64,000 nucleotides of DNA from JBBQZO01 sp038207625 (GCA_038207625.1 JBBQZO010000018.1:1-64000), one strand, 5' to 3'. Counted from the stretch's first letter, positions 42,936 through 51,984 are shown. The notes: generated by a model from the sequence alone, not told the origin. A program made the numbers and translations.

Positions 42936-44561
42936 TCAGGCGCGCAGCTTGAGCGTTGGCTGCGCGGCACGGCGCGCCGGCGGTTTGCCGCGCCCCGCAG
43001 GCTGGTGCGCGGCCAACACCGTGTCGAGCTTGAAGACGGCAACCACGGCGGCCAGGCTGTCGGCTTGTTGCTGCATGGCGGTGGCCGCCTCGGCGGCTTG
43101 CTCGACCAAGGTGGCGTTTTGCTGCGTGCCATCGTCCATCAGGTTGATCGCCTGGTTGACCTGTTCGATGCCGGCCGTCTGCTCCATGCTGGCGCGGCTG
43201 ATTTCGCTGATGATGGTCGTCACCTGGCCGACGCTGGCAACAATTTCGGCCATCGTCGCGCCGGCTTCGTCGACCAGACGCGCGCCGATGTTGACCTTGT
43301 CGACCGAGTCGCCGATCAGTTCCTTGATCTGTTTGGCAGCTGCCGCCGACTGCTGCGCCAGGTGGCGCACCTCGGTGGCGACGACGGCGAAACCGCGTCC
43401 CTGCTCGCCGGCTCTAGCCGCTTCGACCGCCGCGTTCAGGGCCAGAATATTGGTCTGGAAAGCAATCGCATCGATGACGCCGATGATGTCGACGATCTTG
43501 CCGGCCGAGGCGTTGATCGAGCCCATCGTGGTGACCACCTGAGCCACCACGGCGCCGCCCTTGTGCGCCACCTGCGAGGCCGATTGGGCCAACTGATTCG
43601 CTTCCAGCGCGCTGGCGCTGTTTTGCTTGACGGTCGAGGTCAGCTCTTCCATCGAGGCGGCCGTCTGCTCGAGCGAACTGGCGTGCTGTTCGGTGCGCGC
43701 CGACAGGTCGATATTGCCTTGCGCGATCTGATGCGCCGCGCTGGCGATGGTGTCGGTGCCGCCGCGCACTTCACCGACGATGCGCACCAGCGACTCGTTC
43801 ATGTCCTTTAACGCCTGCATCAGCTGGCCCGTCTCGTCGCGCGCGCCAACCTGGATATGCTGGGTCAGGTCGCCGGCGGCGACACTGCGGGCGATGCGCA
43901 CAGCTTGCTCGAGCGGACGCACGATGGCCCGTTGCAGCAACACACCGATGATCGCCGACACCAGCACACCAAACGCGATGCCGAGCGAGCAACTGATGCG
44001 CACCCACTTGTAGATCAATTCGTTCGTGTCAAACTCTTGCTTGGCGGCCTTGAGCTGCTGCGCGATGACCGCATCGACCGCCTCGCGCACCGGGGCAAAC
44101 AGGGTGCGCATCGGACCGTACATCACCAGCTTGGCCTGCGCCATATCATGCGCGCGCATGGCAGCCACGGACGGCCGCAAACCTTCGGCGACGAACTGCC
44201 CGCGCGCTTGCATGAATTTTTGCGCCAGCTCTTTTTCGAGCGGACTCATCGGGCGCGCCTGATAGACATCCCACAGACGGCTGATCTCGCCGATGCGGCG
44301 CTCGACGTTCGCCATTTCCGTATCAACGGCGCCCGCATCATCGTTCAAGGCCTCGGCCAACGACAGCTGGTTGGCGTTGATCAGCCGGACGATCTGATCC
44401 ATCTGTCCCATCGGCACCATGTGCGCGTCATAGTTGGTGCGCATCGCCTGGTTGGAGAAGTACAAGCTGACCAGCCCGATCGCACCACCCAGTATCAACA
44501 ACACGGACAGGAAACTGATCACAAAGATCAGTCGCGTCTTGATGGTAAGGTTTGTAAACAT
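42936..44561 (-). CDS. Methyl-accepting chemotaxis protein
   Basis: 541 residues: membrane segment about 10-33, a four-helix periplasmic ligand domain (about 35-190), second membrane segment about 195-215, HAMP (RPLEQAVRIARSVAAGDLTQHI), and a long signalling coiled coil with the conserved tip IDAIAFQTNILALNAAVEAA followed by RAGEQGRGFAVVA. The tail is Pro/Arg-rich without a NWETF pentapeptide. It senses an extracellular ligand and controls CheA. GGGAG before the ATG at 44561. Confidence 0.95.
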   Translation of the reverse strand: MFTNLTIKTRLIFVISFLSVLLILGGAIGLVSLYFSNQAMRTNYDAHMVPMGQMDQIVRLINANQLSLAEALNDDAGAVDTEMANVERRIGEISRLWDVYQARPMSPLEKELAQKFMQARGQFVAEGLRPSVAAMRAHDMAQAKLVMYGPMRTLFAPVREAVDAVIAQQLKAAKQEFDTNELIYKWVRISCSLGIAFGVLVSAIIGVLLQRAIVRPLEQAVRIARSVAAGDLTQHIQVGARDETGQLMQALKDMNESLVRIVGEVRGGTDTIASAAHQIAQGNIDLSARTEQHASSLEQTAASMEELTSTVKQNSASALEANQLAQSASQVAHKGGAVVAQVVTTMGSINASAGKIVDIIGVIDAIAFQTNILALNAAVEAARAGEQGRGFAVVATEVRHLAQQSAAAAKQIKELIGDSVDKVNIGARLVDEAGATMAEIVASVGQVTTIISEISRASMEQTAGIEQVNQAINLMDDGTQQNATLVEQAAEAATAMQQQADSLAAVVAVFKLDTVLAAHQPAGRGKPPARRAAQPTLKLRA

Positions 44562-44861
44562 GAATAACTCCCAGAACGGATAGGTCCACTCCGCGGCCAT
44601 GTCGTGCGGCCCGGGGAGTCGATTCAATCGATATTAGCAAGCGGCGTCAGCAAGGACGATAAGCAGGACGACCTAACCCGCCAATCAAAATTACCTAAGG
44701 GCAATTGTAGCGTAAAGAACCGAAACAATGTTACACCCGTCGGCTCAGGTTTTAGCGCTTTGCATGCGTCACGGGGCGGCGGACGTCGCGCCGCGACGAC
44801 ACGCTGGCCCCGTGCAACACGCCACACGCGCTACGCCACATGCCCCAACATGCGCGCTAGC
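44562..44861. other. No gene seen
   Basis: 300 bp between the chemoreceptor start and the ubiT stop, both on the minus strand. Holds the chemoreceptor promoter; an AT-richer patch lies at 44630-44740. No FNR-type box found. Confidence 0.5.
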
Positions 44862-45332
44862 TCAGGTCCCGGGATGGGCCCACAGTCGGGCAAACACCTT
44901 GTGCGGCGCCAGTTGGGACAGCTCAAACGCCGGTACCTCGATCGCATCCAGGGTGTTCTTGAACAGCAATCCCAGCTCGGTATCGCCTTCGATCGCCAAG
45001 CGGCGGCTGAAGAACAAGGTATCGGGGTCCTCCTGGCGGCGCGCCAGCAGCACAAAGTCATGCGCGCCGGCGCCGATGGTCAGGTCCGGGCGCGCGTGGC
45101 TGCGGCAAGCGACGAAGGCGCCGCCCTGCCACTCGAAATCGAAGGCGAGCTGGGCGTCGTCCACGCGCAGGCGCAGTTTCTTGCCCTCCAGCGTGGCACG
45201 TACATCGGCCGGCAGGTGACGCACCAGCGCCAGATTGAGGCCTTGCACGAACAGCCACGAACCCGGATAGGCCGGCAGGCGCGCCAGCAAAGTGGCAACG
45301 GTATCGGGCACGGCGTAACGGCTAGCTTGCAT
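44862..45332 (-). CDS. ubiT: UbiT, SCP2-domain protein for O2-independent ubiquinone synthesis
   Basis: 156 residues, a single SCP2 lipid-binding domain (LRLRVDDAQLAFDFEWQGGAF ... TLFFSRRLAIEGDTELGLLF). In E. coli UbiT acts as a lipid carrier with UbiU and UbiV in the anaerobic ubiquinone pathway. ATG at 45332 preceded by AAGGATC; an in-frame TTG at 45356 is possible but less likely. 20 bp downstream of ubiV: one operon ubiU-ubiV-ubiT. Confidence 0.9.
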   Translation of the reverse strand: MQASRYAVPDTVATLLARLPAYPGSWLFVQGLNLALVRHLPADVRATLEGKKLRLRVDDAQLAFDFEWQGGAFVACRSHARPDLTIGAGAHDFVLLARRQEDPDTLFFSRRLAIEGDTELGLLFKNTLDAIEVPAFELSQLAPHKVFARLWAHPGT

Positions 45333-45352
45333 TGGGTGATCCTTGTCTCTGC

Positions 45353-46258
45353 TCAATCATGCACGGCGTGCTGATGTTGTTCCAGGCCGGGACGAGCGTA
45401 CCAGTAGCCGTCGCAGGGATCGGCCGGCATCCATTCTGTCATCTGTGCATGGGCCAGCGCCGGATCGATCAGTTGGCGACGCACCTGGTCGAAGCTGTCG
45501 ATCACCTCCAGCGTGTTGTGCGCCTGCGGGCTGATGCGCACGACGTCAACGCCCATGCGGTGCATCTGGTCCAGTTCCTGCACCAGGTTGTAGACCAGTG
45601 CCGATTGCGTCTGGGTGCCGTTGAGGACCAGAAAAGGCTGCTGTTCGCGCGTTTGCAACAGCAAACCGTTCGGGTGATCGAGGCAACTGAAGCGGCAATC
45701 GTCCTTGGGCAGGTTGCGGTTGCGCGCGGTGAAGCAGCGCGCCGAAAACGCCAGCGGCATGCGTCCGTAGGCAAACACCTCCGTCTCAAGTCCCTCGGGG
45801 CGCGCCTGCTGCATCAGCGCCAGGCCGTCCCTGCCCATTTCCAGCGGCATCACCCAGCGCCGCGCACCCAGCTTGGCCATCAGCTGCAGTGTCGGCCCGT
45901 TGTACAGGTTCAGATGCGGCCCCGCCACAAACGGCGCGCGCCCGGCGATGCAATGCACCGCGCCCATGTCGTTCGCCTCGATCGTGTAGCGGTCGTTGTC
46001 GACGATGCGGCGCAGCGTGCCAAGCTCGCTGCCGGACTCGATCAAGGCCTGGGTCGACAACACCACTTCCTTGCCGCTTGCGGCGAGCAGGTCGGCAATG
46101 TCGAGCCAGTCGCTAGCGCGCACCTCGTGGCGGCGCGAACACACCGTCTCGCCCAGGTAGACGATGTCAACAGCACTGTCGGCGATACCCTGGTAGTACG
46201 CGAAAATGGTATCGCGCGACCAGTAGTACAGTAGCGGTCCTAAAGCGAGTTTGATCAT
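45353..46258 (-). CDS. ubiV: UbiV, U32 peptidase-like [4Fe-4S] protein for anaerobic ubiquinone hydroxylation
   Basis: 301 residues. Four cysteines C40, C175, C188 and C192 match the [4Fe-4S] ligands of E. coli UbiV (39, 180, 193, 197), with the same 13 and 4 spacings in the last three. Forms a complex with UbiU to hydroxylate the ubiquinone ring without O2, using prephenate as oxygen donor in E. coli. The ATG at 46258 follows GGAG; starts further upstream would overlap ubiU. 26 bp after the ubiU stop. Confidence 0.95.
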   Translation of the reverse strand: MIKLALGPLLYYWSRDTIFAYYQGIADSAVDIVYLGETVCSRRHEVRASDWLDIADLLAASGKEVVLSTQALIESGSELGTLRRIVDNDRYTIEANDMGAVHCIAGRAPFVAGPHLNLYNGPTLQLMAKLGARRWVMPLEMGRDGLALMQQARPEGLETEVFAYGRMPLAFSARCFTARNRNLPKDDCRFSCLDHPNGLLLQTREQQPFLVLNGTQTQSALVYNLVQELDQMHRMGVDVVRISPQAHNTLEVIDSFDQVRRQLIDPALAHAQMTEWMPADPCDGYWYARPGLEQHQHAVHD

Positions 46259-46284
46259 GCCTGACTCCAAAATTGCGGTGTGGG

Positions 46285-47319
46285 TCATTTCCAGGCCCGG
46301 TGATAGGCGCCCAGCGTGTGCTGCTGACCTTCGGCCACCTTGTTCAGCTCGGCCATCCAGCCCGGTTTGACCGAGTAGCGCGCCAGACCGTCGCGGCAAC
46401 TGTCGATCGCCTCGCGCCACACCTTGGTCACTTGCGCCACATAAGCCGGGCTGCGCTGGCGGCCCTCGATCTTGATGGCGCGCACCCCCATGCGTATCAG
46501 TTGCGGCAGCAATTCGAGCGTATTCAGACTGGTTGGCTCTTCGATCGCGTAGTAGTTTTCATCGGCCACGTCGAAACGGCCCTTGCACAGCGTCGGATAG
46601 CTGGCATTTTCGCCGTCCTGGTAGCGGTCGATGAGTACCCCGTTCAAGCGCGATTCGAGTCCTTTCGGGGTCTGCTGCCAGCGTACCGCGCGCGCCGGCG
46701 AACACACGCCAAAGGTGTTGGGCGCTTCACCGGTGACGTAGGACGACAGCGCGCAGCGCCCCTCGACCATCACACACAGGCTGCCGAAACCGAACACCTC
46801 GATCTCGACCGGGGTGTTCTTGGCCACCTGCTCGACCTGCACCAGCGAGAGCACGCGCGGCAGCACGGCGCGCGCAATGCCAAAGCGCTGGTGGTAAAAA
46901 TTGATCGCCTCGTAGTTGGTGGCCGAGCCCTGCACCGACAAGTGCAGGCGCAGATCCGGATAGCGTTCGCAGGCGTAGGCCATCAGGCCCGGGTCGGCCA
47001 GGATCACCGCGTCGATGCCGGCAGCGGCGGCGCGGTCGATCGCCGTGCGCCAGCGCGCCCAGCCGTCGGCCTGTGGATAGGTATTTAGCGCCAGCAGCAC
47101 CTTTGCGCCGCGTTCGTGGGCATAGCGCACGCCGCTGGCGATGGCGGCGTCGTCGAAATTGAGGCCGGCAAAATTGCGTGCATTGGTCTCGTCGCGAAAG
47201 CCGAGGTAGACGCAGTTCGCACCATGGTCGACCGCTGCCTTCAGCGCCGGCAGACTGCCGGCCGGGCAAACGAGTTCAAGCGGTGCGCGGTTTTCCACAC
47301 TGTGGGAGGTAGAATTCAT
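46285..47319 (-). CDS. ubiU: UbiU, U32 peptidase-like [4Fe-4S] protein for anaerobic ubiquinone hydroxylation
   Basis: 344 residues. Cysteines C182, C189, C206 and C245 have exactly the spacings (7, 17, 39) of the E. coli UbiU cluster ligands 169, 176, 193 and 232. The U32 signature is in VFGFGSLCVMVEGRCALSSY. Partner of UbiV. First gene of the operon; an FNR-like box lies about 70 bp upstream, between it and the divergent DUF2249 gene. Start ATG 47319 chosen over one at 47361 because the family begins close to LELVCPAGS. Confidence 0.95.
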   Translation of the reverse strand: MNSTSHSVENRAPLELVCPAGSLPALKAAVDHGANCVYLGFRDETNARNFAGLNFDDAAIASGVRYAHERGAKVLLALNTYPQADGWARWRTAIDRAAAAGIDAVILADPGLMAYACERYPDLRLHLSVQGSATNYEAINFYHQRFGIARAVLPRVLSLVQVEQVAKNTPVEIEVFGFGSLCVMVEGRCALSSYVTGEAPNTFGVCSPARAVRWQQTPKGLESRLNGVLIDRYQDGENASYPTLCKGRFDVADENYYAIEEPTSLNTLELLPQLIRMGVRAIKIEGRQRSPAYVAQVTKVWREAIDSCRDGLARYSVKPGWMAELNKVAEGQQHTLGAYHRAWK

Positions 47320-47388
47320 GGTGTGTTTGTTGCCTGTATTTGGCTTTTCCTGAGGCAACACTATAGCGAGGCGCCTGTGTTCAAGTCC

Positions 47389-47402
47389 TTGAGGTAGATC
47401 AA
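47389..47402. promoter_or_regulatory. FNR/DNR-like box between ubiU and the DUF2249 gene
   Basis: TTGAG-GTAG-ATCAA matches TTGATN4ATCAA at 9 of 10 defined positions. It lies 70 bp before ubiU (minus) and 56 bp before the DUF2249 gene (plus), so it could serve both. An anaerobic activator here fits both gene sets. Confidence 0.7.
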
Positions 47403-47457
47403 GTACGGATTGCTTACGCGAGTGCCAAAATCAACGCTTACTCTGTGAGGCAACACC

Positions 47458-47679
47458 ATGAGCGATACCCACATCGACGTTTGCGCCCTCGATCCGCCCG
47501 AGCCGATGGAGCGCGTGCTCGATGCGCTGTCTACGCTTAATCAGAACGGCCGACTGGCCGTGCTGATCGACCGTGAACCCCATCCGCTATACCGCATCCT
47601 CGATCGCAACGGCTATCGACACAGCATCGAACTGCGCGACGACCACCGCTATAACCTGTACATCTGGTCCGACGCCTGA
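47458..47679 (+). CDS. DUF2249 domain protein
   Basis: 73 residues, the whole protein being one DUF2249/TusA-like small alpha-beta domain (VCALDPPEPMERVLDAL, LIDREPHPLYRILDRNGY). DUF2249 proteins recur near NO and denitrification genes, but their function is unproven. GAGG upstream of ATG. The stop overlaps the next start by one base (TGATG). Confidence 0.85.
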   Translation: MSDTHIDVCALDPPEPMERVLDALSTLNQNGRLAVLIDREPHPLYRILDRNGYRHSIELRDDHRYNLYIWSDA

Positions 47680-48926
47680 TGCAGCGCGTGCTGGCGTTCG
47701 ACGACACGCCGCCGCTGTCGCTGCCGCTGCGTTTTTTCGCCAGCGCGCCCGTGTTCGCGTTACTCGCCGCGGCACTGCTGCTGTGGCAGGGGCCGGATGC
47801 GTTCAGCTCGCGCTGGAGCGGCGCCACGCTGGCTGCCACCCACCTGTTCACGCTGGGCGTGCTGAGCATGACGATGGTCGGCGCGCTACTGCAGATTTTG
47901 CCCGTGGTGGCCGGGGTCGCCGTGGTGCGCCCGCGCCTGTCGGCCAGCATCATCCACACCCTGCTCAGCACAGGCACGCTGACGCTGGCGCTGGCCTTCC
48001 TCACCAACCAACCTTGGCTGTTCAAGCTGGCCCTGCCGCAGCTGGCGCTGGCCCTGTGTACGCTGCTGGGCGCCTGTGCCGAAGGCCTGTGGCATGCGCG
48101 CGCCAGCGGCGCCGACGCCACCGTGCGCGGCATTCGCATCGCACTGGGCGCGCTGCTGCCCACGCTGGTGGTAGGCGCCACGCTGGCCGGCGCGCTGGCC
48201 TGGTCGCTGCCAGTGCCGCTGATGACGTTCACCGAATTGCACGTGCTGTGGGGTGTATTCGGCTGGATCGGCGCGCTGGTGATCGGTGTGGCGTTCCAGG
48301 TCATACCGATGTTTCAGGTAACCGAACTGTATCCGCGCGCGCTCACCGAGGTGCTGGGCGCGGCGCTGCTGGCGCTGCTGCTGGCGTGCTCGGTGGCCTT
48401 GCTGGCCGGGCACTGGTCGCTGCCTTTGTTGGAGGCGCTGCTGTTGCTGATCTTTGTCAGCTTTGCCGTCGTCACGCTGCGTCTGCTGGCGCGGCGCAAG
48501 CGGCCGGCGCCGGACGCCACCACCATGTTCTGGCGCCTGGCGATGGCCAGCCTGCTGGCTGGCGCGGTGCTGTGGTTTGCCCCGCCCGACAGCGCGGCGC
48601 GCGCGCTGCTGCTGGGGATCTTGTTCCTGCTTGGCTTTGCCTATTCGGCCGTACTGGGCATGCTCTACAAGATCGTGCCCTTCCTGCTGTGGCAGCACTG
48701 GCAAGGCTCGCCGGGCGGGCGTCCGGTGGCCAGCATCCGCCTGGTGATCCCTGACGCCGTGGCGGTGCGCCAGTTCAAGGGACATCTGGCCGCGCTGCTG
48801 CTGCTGTGCGCGGCCACCGTCTGGCCGGCGCTACTTAGCCGACTCGGCGCGCTGGCCTTGCTCGCGTCATCGCTGCAACTGGCCTACATTCTGCTACGCA
48901 CGCTGCGCCTTCAGCCGGCGTACTGA
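47679..48926 (+). CDS. NnrS-like polytopic membrane protein
   Basis: 415 residues with about twelve membrane helices. Histidines near helix ends (TLAATHLFTLGVLSMTMVGAL, FTELHVLWGVFGW) and the proline-rich LQILPVVAGV resemble the NnrS / heme-copper oxidase-like families linked to NO stress. I prefer NnrS-like but a distinct heme-copper subunit I-like permease family is possible. Coupled to the DUF2249 gene (TGATG). Its last 16 bp overlap the 3' end of the convergent DNR-type gene. Confidence 0.65.
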   Translation: MQRVLAFDDTPPLSLPLRFFASAPVFALLAAALLLWQGPDAFSSRWSGATLAATHLFTLGVLSMTMVGALLQILPVVAGVAVVRPRLSASIIHTLLSTGTLTLALAFLTNQPWLFKLALPQLALALCTLLGACAEGLWHARASGADATVRGIRIALGALLPTLVVGATLAGALAWSLPVPLMTFTELHVLWGVFGWIGALVIGVAFQVIPMFQVTELYPRALTEVLGAALLALLLACSVALLAGHWSLPLLEALLLLIFVSFAVVTLRLLARRKRPAPDATTMFWRLAMASLLAGAVLWFAPPDSAARALLLGILFLLGFAYSAVLGMLYKIVPFLLWQHWQGSPGGRPVASIRLVIPDAVAVRQFKGHLAALLLLCAATVWPALLSRLGALALLASSLQLAYILLRTLRLQPAY

Positions 48927-49594
48927 AGCAGCTTGTGCGCGTCGATGATGGTGACGTCGCGCCCGTTCACGCTGATCAGATCGTGCGCCACCAGGTCGGA
49001 CAGGATGCGCGAAAAATGCTCGGGCGTGAGGTTCAGGCGCGAGGCCACCACCGCCTTGCCCACCGGTAGCGTAACCCGGTCGCCGTCCTCGTGCGACTCT
49101 TCCTTGAGCAGGTAGCCGATCACGCGCTGGGTGCCCGAGCGCAGCGAATACGATTCGAGGTCGCAGATCAGGCCATGCATGCGCTGGCTCAGCCCGGCCA
49201 GCATCTTGCGCGCGAACGCCGGGTCGCGCGCAATCTCGTCGAACACGGTGTGCTTGGCCACATGCAGCAGCAGCGAGTCGGCCAGCGCCTGCGCCGTGAC
49301 GATGTAGGGCTTTTCCATGAACATCAGCGCCTCGCCGAAACTGTGGCCAGGACCGATCAGCTCGATCACCTTCTCGCTGCCTTGCGCGGACGTAAACGAC
49401 AGCTTGACCTGGCCGTAGATGACGATGTGAAAACCGACGCAGGGGTCGCCGCGCATGAAGATGGTGTCGCCCCGCTCCACATGCGATTCGGTGGTGCCCA
49501 GCGCGATGCGGTCGAGCTCTGCCTCCTCCATCGCATTGAACAGGGGCAGGCGCGCGAGGAAGGTCTGGACCTTGATCTTGGTGGGTTTTTCCAT
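48911..49594 (-). CDS. Crp/Fnr family regulator, DNR type (no Fe-S cysteines)
   Basis: 227 residues. cNMP-like sensor domain with LELIGPGHSFGEALMFMEKP, dimer helix, and HTH VVASRLNLTPEHFSRILSDL. Recognition helix E192-x2-S195-R196 equals FNR E209/S212/R213, so it should bind TTGAT-type boxes. The FNR N-terminal Cys cluster is missing; only C52 and C144 occur, so it is more like DNR, a heme/NO-responsive regulator of denitrification. It would bind the boxes at 47389 and 51117. 13 bp downstream of hemN. ATG 49594. Confidence 0.85.
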   Translation of the reverse strand: MEKPTKIKVQTFLARLPLFNAMEEAELDRIALGTTESHVERGDTIFMRGDPCVGFHIVIYGQVKLSFTSAQGSEKVIELIGPGHSFGEALMFMEKPYIVTAQALADSLLLHVAKHTVFDEIARDPAFARKMLAGLSQRMHGLICDLESYSLRSGTQRVIGYLLKEESHEDGDRVTLPVGKAVVASRLNLTPEHFSRILSDLVAHDLISVNGRDVTIIDAHKLLQYAG

Positions 49595-49607
49595 GATGGG
49601 CGTCGCC

Positions 49608-51032
49608 TCAGATCGTCTTCGAGTAGCGCAGCGGCGCCGGACTGACGTTGTGCCCGCCCAGATAGGCGTCGAATGCCATGCACACATTGCGAATCAGCAG
49701 CCGGCCCTTGAGCGTGACCACCAGCGCATCGGCGCCGATGTCGACCAGGCCATCGGCTTCGAGCTGGCGCAGCGCCTCCAGTTCGGCGGCGAAATACTGT
49801 ACGAAGCTAGTCCCACCGGGCATCTGCACGGACGCGTAGGACAGCTCGAAATCGCACATCAGCTGGCCAATCACACGCCGGCGCAACAGGTCGTCGGCGC
49901 TTAAGGTGATGCCGCGCGCGATCGGCAACACGTCCTTGTCGAGCAGCGCGTAGTAGCCCGTCAGCGATTTGTCATTCTGGCTGTAGCTGCCGCCCACGGC
50001 GCTGATGGCCGACACGCCCACGGCCACCATGTCGCTCTCGGCGTGGGTCGAGTAGCCCTGGAAATTGCGGTGCAACTTGCCTTCGCGCTGGGACACCGCC
50101 AGGTCGTCATCGGGCTTGGCGAAATGGTCCATGCCGATATACACATAACCGGCCGCGCTGAGCCGGTCGATACACAGGTGCAGCATATCGAGCTTGGCGT
50201 CGGGCGTGGGCAAATCCTCGCTCACGATCAGGCGCTGCGACTTGAACAGGTGCGGCATGTGCGCGTAGTTGTAGATCGCGATGCGGTCCGGATTGGCCGC
50301 GATCACCTTGGTCAACGTCTGCCCCATCGTCGTGGCACTCTGCTTGGGCAAGCCGTAGATCAGGTCGATGCTGATCGAGCGAAAACCGGCCGCGCGCGCC
50401 GCCTCGATCACCTCGACCGTCTGCTCCTCGGGCTGGATGCGATTGACGGCGGCCTGCACGTCGGCGTCGAAATCCTGCACGCCCAGACTGATCCGGTTGA
50501 AACCCTGCTTGCGCAGCGTGCGGATGCGCTCGGGCGTGACGGTGCGCGGATCGACCTCGACCGAATATTCGCCTTGCGCGTCGGGCGCGAACGCGAACCA
50601 CTGGCGCAAACACGCCAGCAAGTCCTCCATTTGTTCGTCGCTCAGGTAGGTTGGGGTGCCGCCGCCGAAATGCAGTTGCTCGAGCTGGTTCATGCCGGCG
50701 AACAGCCGGCCCTGCATGGCGATTTCGCGTTTCAAGTACGCCAGGTAGATCACCGCCTTGTCGTGTTCCTTGGTGATGATCTTGTTGCAGGCGCAGTAGT
50801 AGCACAGCGACTCGCAAAACGGGATGTGCACATACAGCGACAGCGGATGGTGTTCGCCAGCGCGCACGCGCGTGACCGCCTGCTCGTATTCAGGCACGGG
50901 AAAGTGTTTCGAGAAGCGGTCGGCGGTCGGATAGGACGTGTAGCGCGGCCCCATCTGATTGAGCTTGCGGATCAGCGCGGCGTCAAATTCCACCGACGGG
51001 ACCAGCGCAATTACTGAGGAAGAAATAGTCAT
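49608..51032 (-). CDS. hemN: Oxygen-independent coproporphyrinogen III dehydrogenase HemN
   Basis: 474 residues. Radical SAM motif in HIPFCESLCYYCACNK (CxxxCxxCxC) and the HFGGGTPTYL segment mark HemN rather than HemW. Converts coproporphyrinogen III to protoporphyrinogen IX without O2, supplying heme for NarI and the NO reductase in anaerobic conditions. ATG 51032 after GGAG. Followed by the DNR-type regulator in an operon. An FNR-like box lies about 85 bp upstream of the start. Confidence 0.96.
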   Translation of the reverse strand: MTISSSVIALVPSVEFDAALIRKLNQMGPRYTSYPTADRFSKHFPVPEYEQAVTRVRAGEHHPLSLYVHIPFCESLCYYCACNKIITKEHDKAVIYLAYLKREIAMQGRLFAGMNQLEQLHFGGGTPTYLSDEQMEDLLACLRQWFAFAPDAQGEYSVEVDPRTVTPERIRTLRKQGFNRISLGVQDFDADVQAAVNRIQPEEQTVEVIEAARAAGFRSISIDLIYGLPKQSATTMGQTLTKVIAANPDRIAIYNYAHMPHLFKSQRLIVSEDLPTPDAKLDMLHLCIDRLSAAGYVYIGMDHFAKPDDDLAVSQREGKLHRNFQGYSTHAESDMVAVGVSAISAVGGSYSQNDKSLTGYYALLDKDVLPIARGITLSADDLLRRRVIGQLMCDFELSYASVQMPGGTSFVQYFAAELEALRQLEADGLVDIGADALVVTLKGRLLIRNVCMAFDAYLGGHNVSPAPLRYSKTI

Positions 51033-51714
51033 CGTGTGCTCCGTCTGCCAGTCGCTCCGGGACATGGAGCGCGATCCGTCCAAGGGCAGTCTTGCAACGG
51101 TGCAATGCACAATTCATTGATATGTATCATAGCCATGTGCGCCGTGTTCACGAAGCGCGCAGACGACCTACGCCGCCTAGGCATTTTGGGCTACGCCGCG
51201 CGCACCGGCCTGGCAACACGTCGCCTGATCTGCCGTGGGGACGCCCCACCCCACCATCGGTCCGGGCCCAACGCCAACACGCATGCGGCCAACAACGGCA
51301 GGTGTCGCAAGTCGAGACACTCTATCCCGAACACGATTTCTCTGGACTGTATCGCGCACGCCATCGTCACCATCACCACGGAAATGGCGTGCCTGAACGA
51401 CGCCGCATCGACAATGACGACATCCGGAGCGCAGACGCACGCCGATTACGCGTATTCACAGCGCTATCGGGCCGCTCCCTTGTTGATCCGTGTCGCGTGC
51501 GCCTCAAGCGATGGACAACACCTTTGCAGCACCGGCGATCGGCTCCGGCCCCGACGGGCGCGCGCGTTGTTGCGGACGAGCAACCACGTCGTTGCTCACG
51601 CAGCGCTTCGATGTACACTGTCCTTGCACTGCAATTGCAAGACAACGAAGACACTATCCACGAAGCCAGAGCTGCACTTGGCCATTGATAGCCCCCCCTA
51701 ACTTGAGGCATACG
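51033..51714. other. No supported gene between hemN and bufA2
   Basis: About 680 bp. The left end holds the hemN ribosome site and FNR-like box. Open frames across the rest are Arg/His/Ala-rich on both strands, without ribosome site or family likeness, and I take them as non-coding. Confidence 0.5.
51117..51130. promoter_or_regulatory. FNR/DNR-like box upstream of hemN
   Basis: TTGAT-ATGT-ATCAT fits TTGATN4ATCAA at 9 of 10 positions. It is centred about 90 bp before the hemN ATG, a normal activator distance. Likely target of FNR or the DNR-type product of the same operon (autocontrol). Confidence 0.75.
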
Positions 51715-51984
51715 ATGAAAAAAGCTCTTCAAACAGGTACCTTGATCGCCGCCGCCGCCGCAATGGCCGTATCGGGCTCCGTCTTTGCCGCTACCGATAC
51801 CATTAGCGCAGGCGACAAAGTCCATTGCAGCGGCATCAATAGCTGCAAGGGCACCAGTGAATGCGCAAGTGCGGAAAACAAATGCAAGGGTCAAAATGTC
51901 TGCAAGGGTCATGGCTTCGTGAGCACCAAAGCCTCCGAATGCCTGACAAAAAACGGCAAAATCATTGATCTGAACAAGAAATAA
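51715..51984 (+). CDS. bufA2: BufA2-like periplasmic bufferin metallophore precursor (orphan)
   Basis: 89 residues: signal peptide (about 1-26, ending VFAA), then a Cys-rich core with C38, C44, C50, C57, C63, C76 in a doubled pattern CSGINSCKG ... CKGQNVCKG. This is the BufA2 style of DUF2282-related bufferins: RiPP-like peptides whose cysteines are modified by DUF692 (BufB) enzymes to bind copper. No bufB or bufC gene lies next to it, so modification must come from elsewhere or not occur. A TTGAGG sequence precedes the ATG. Confidence 0.8.
   Translation: MKKALQTGTLIAAAAAMAVSGSVFAATDTISAGDKVHCSGINSCKGTSECASAENKCKGQNVCKGHGFVSTKASECLTKNGKIIDLNKK

Noticed and set aside
44562..44861. FNR box upstream of the chemoreceptor
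   Set aside because: No TTGATN4ATCAA-like sequence with at most one mismatch was found.
51036..51701. A 220-codon plus-strand frame between hemN and bufA2
   Set aside because: Composition typical of non-coding GC-rich DNA, overlaps the hemN control region, no family likeness.
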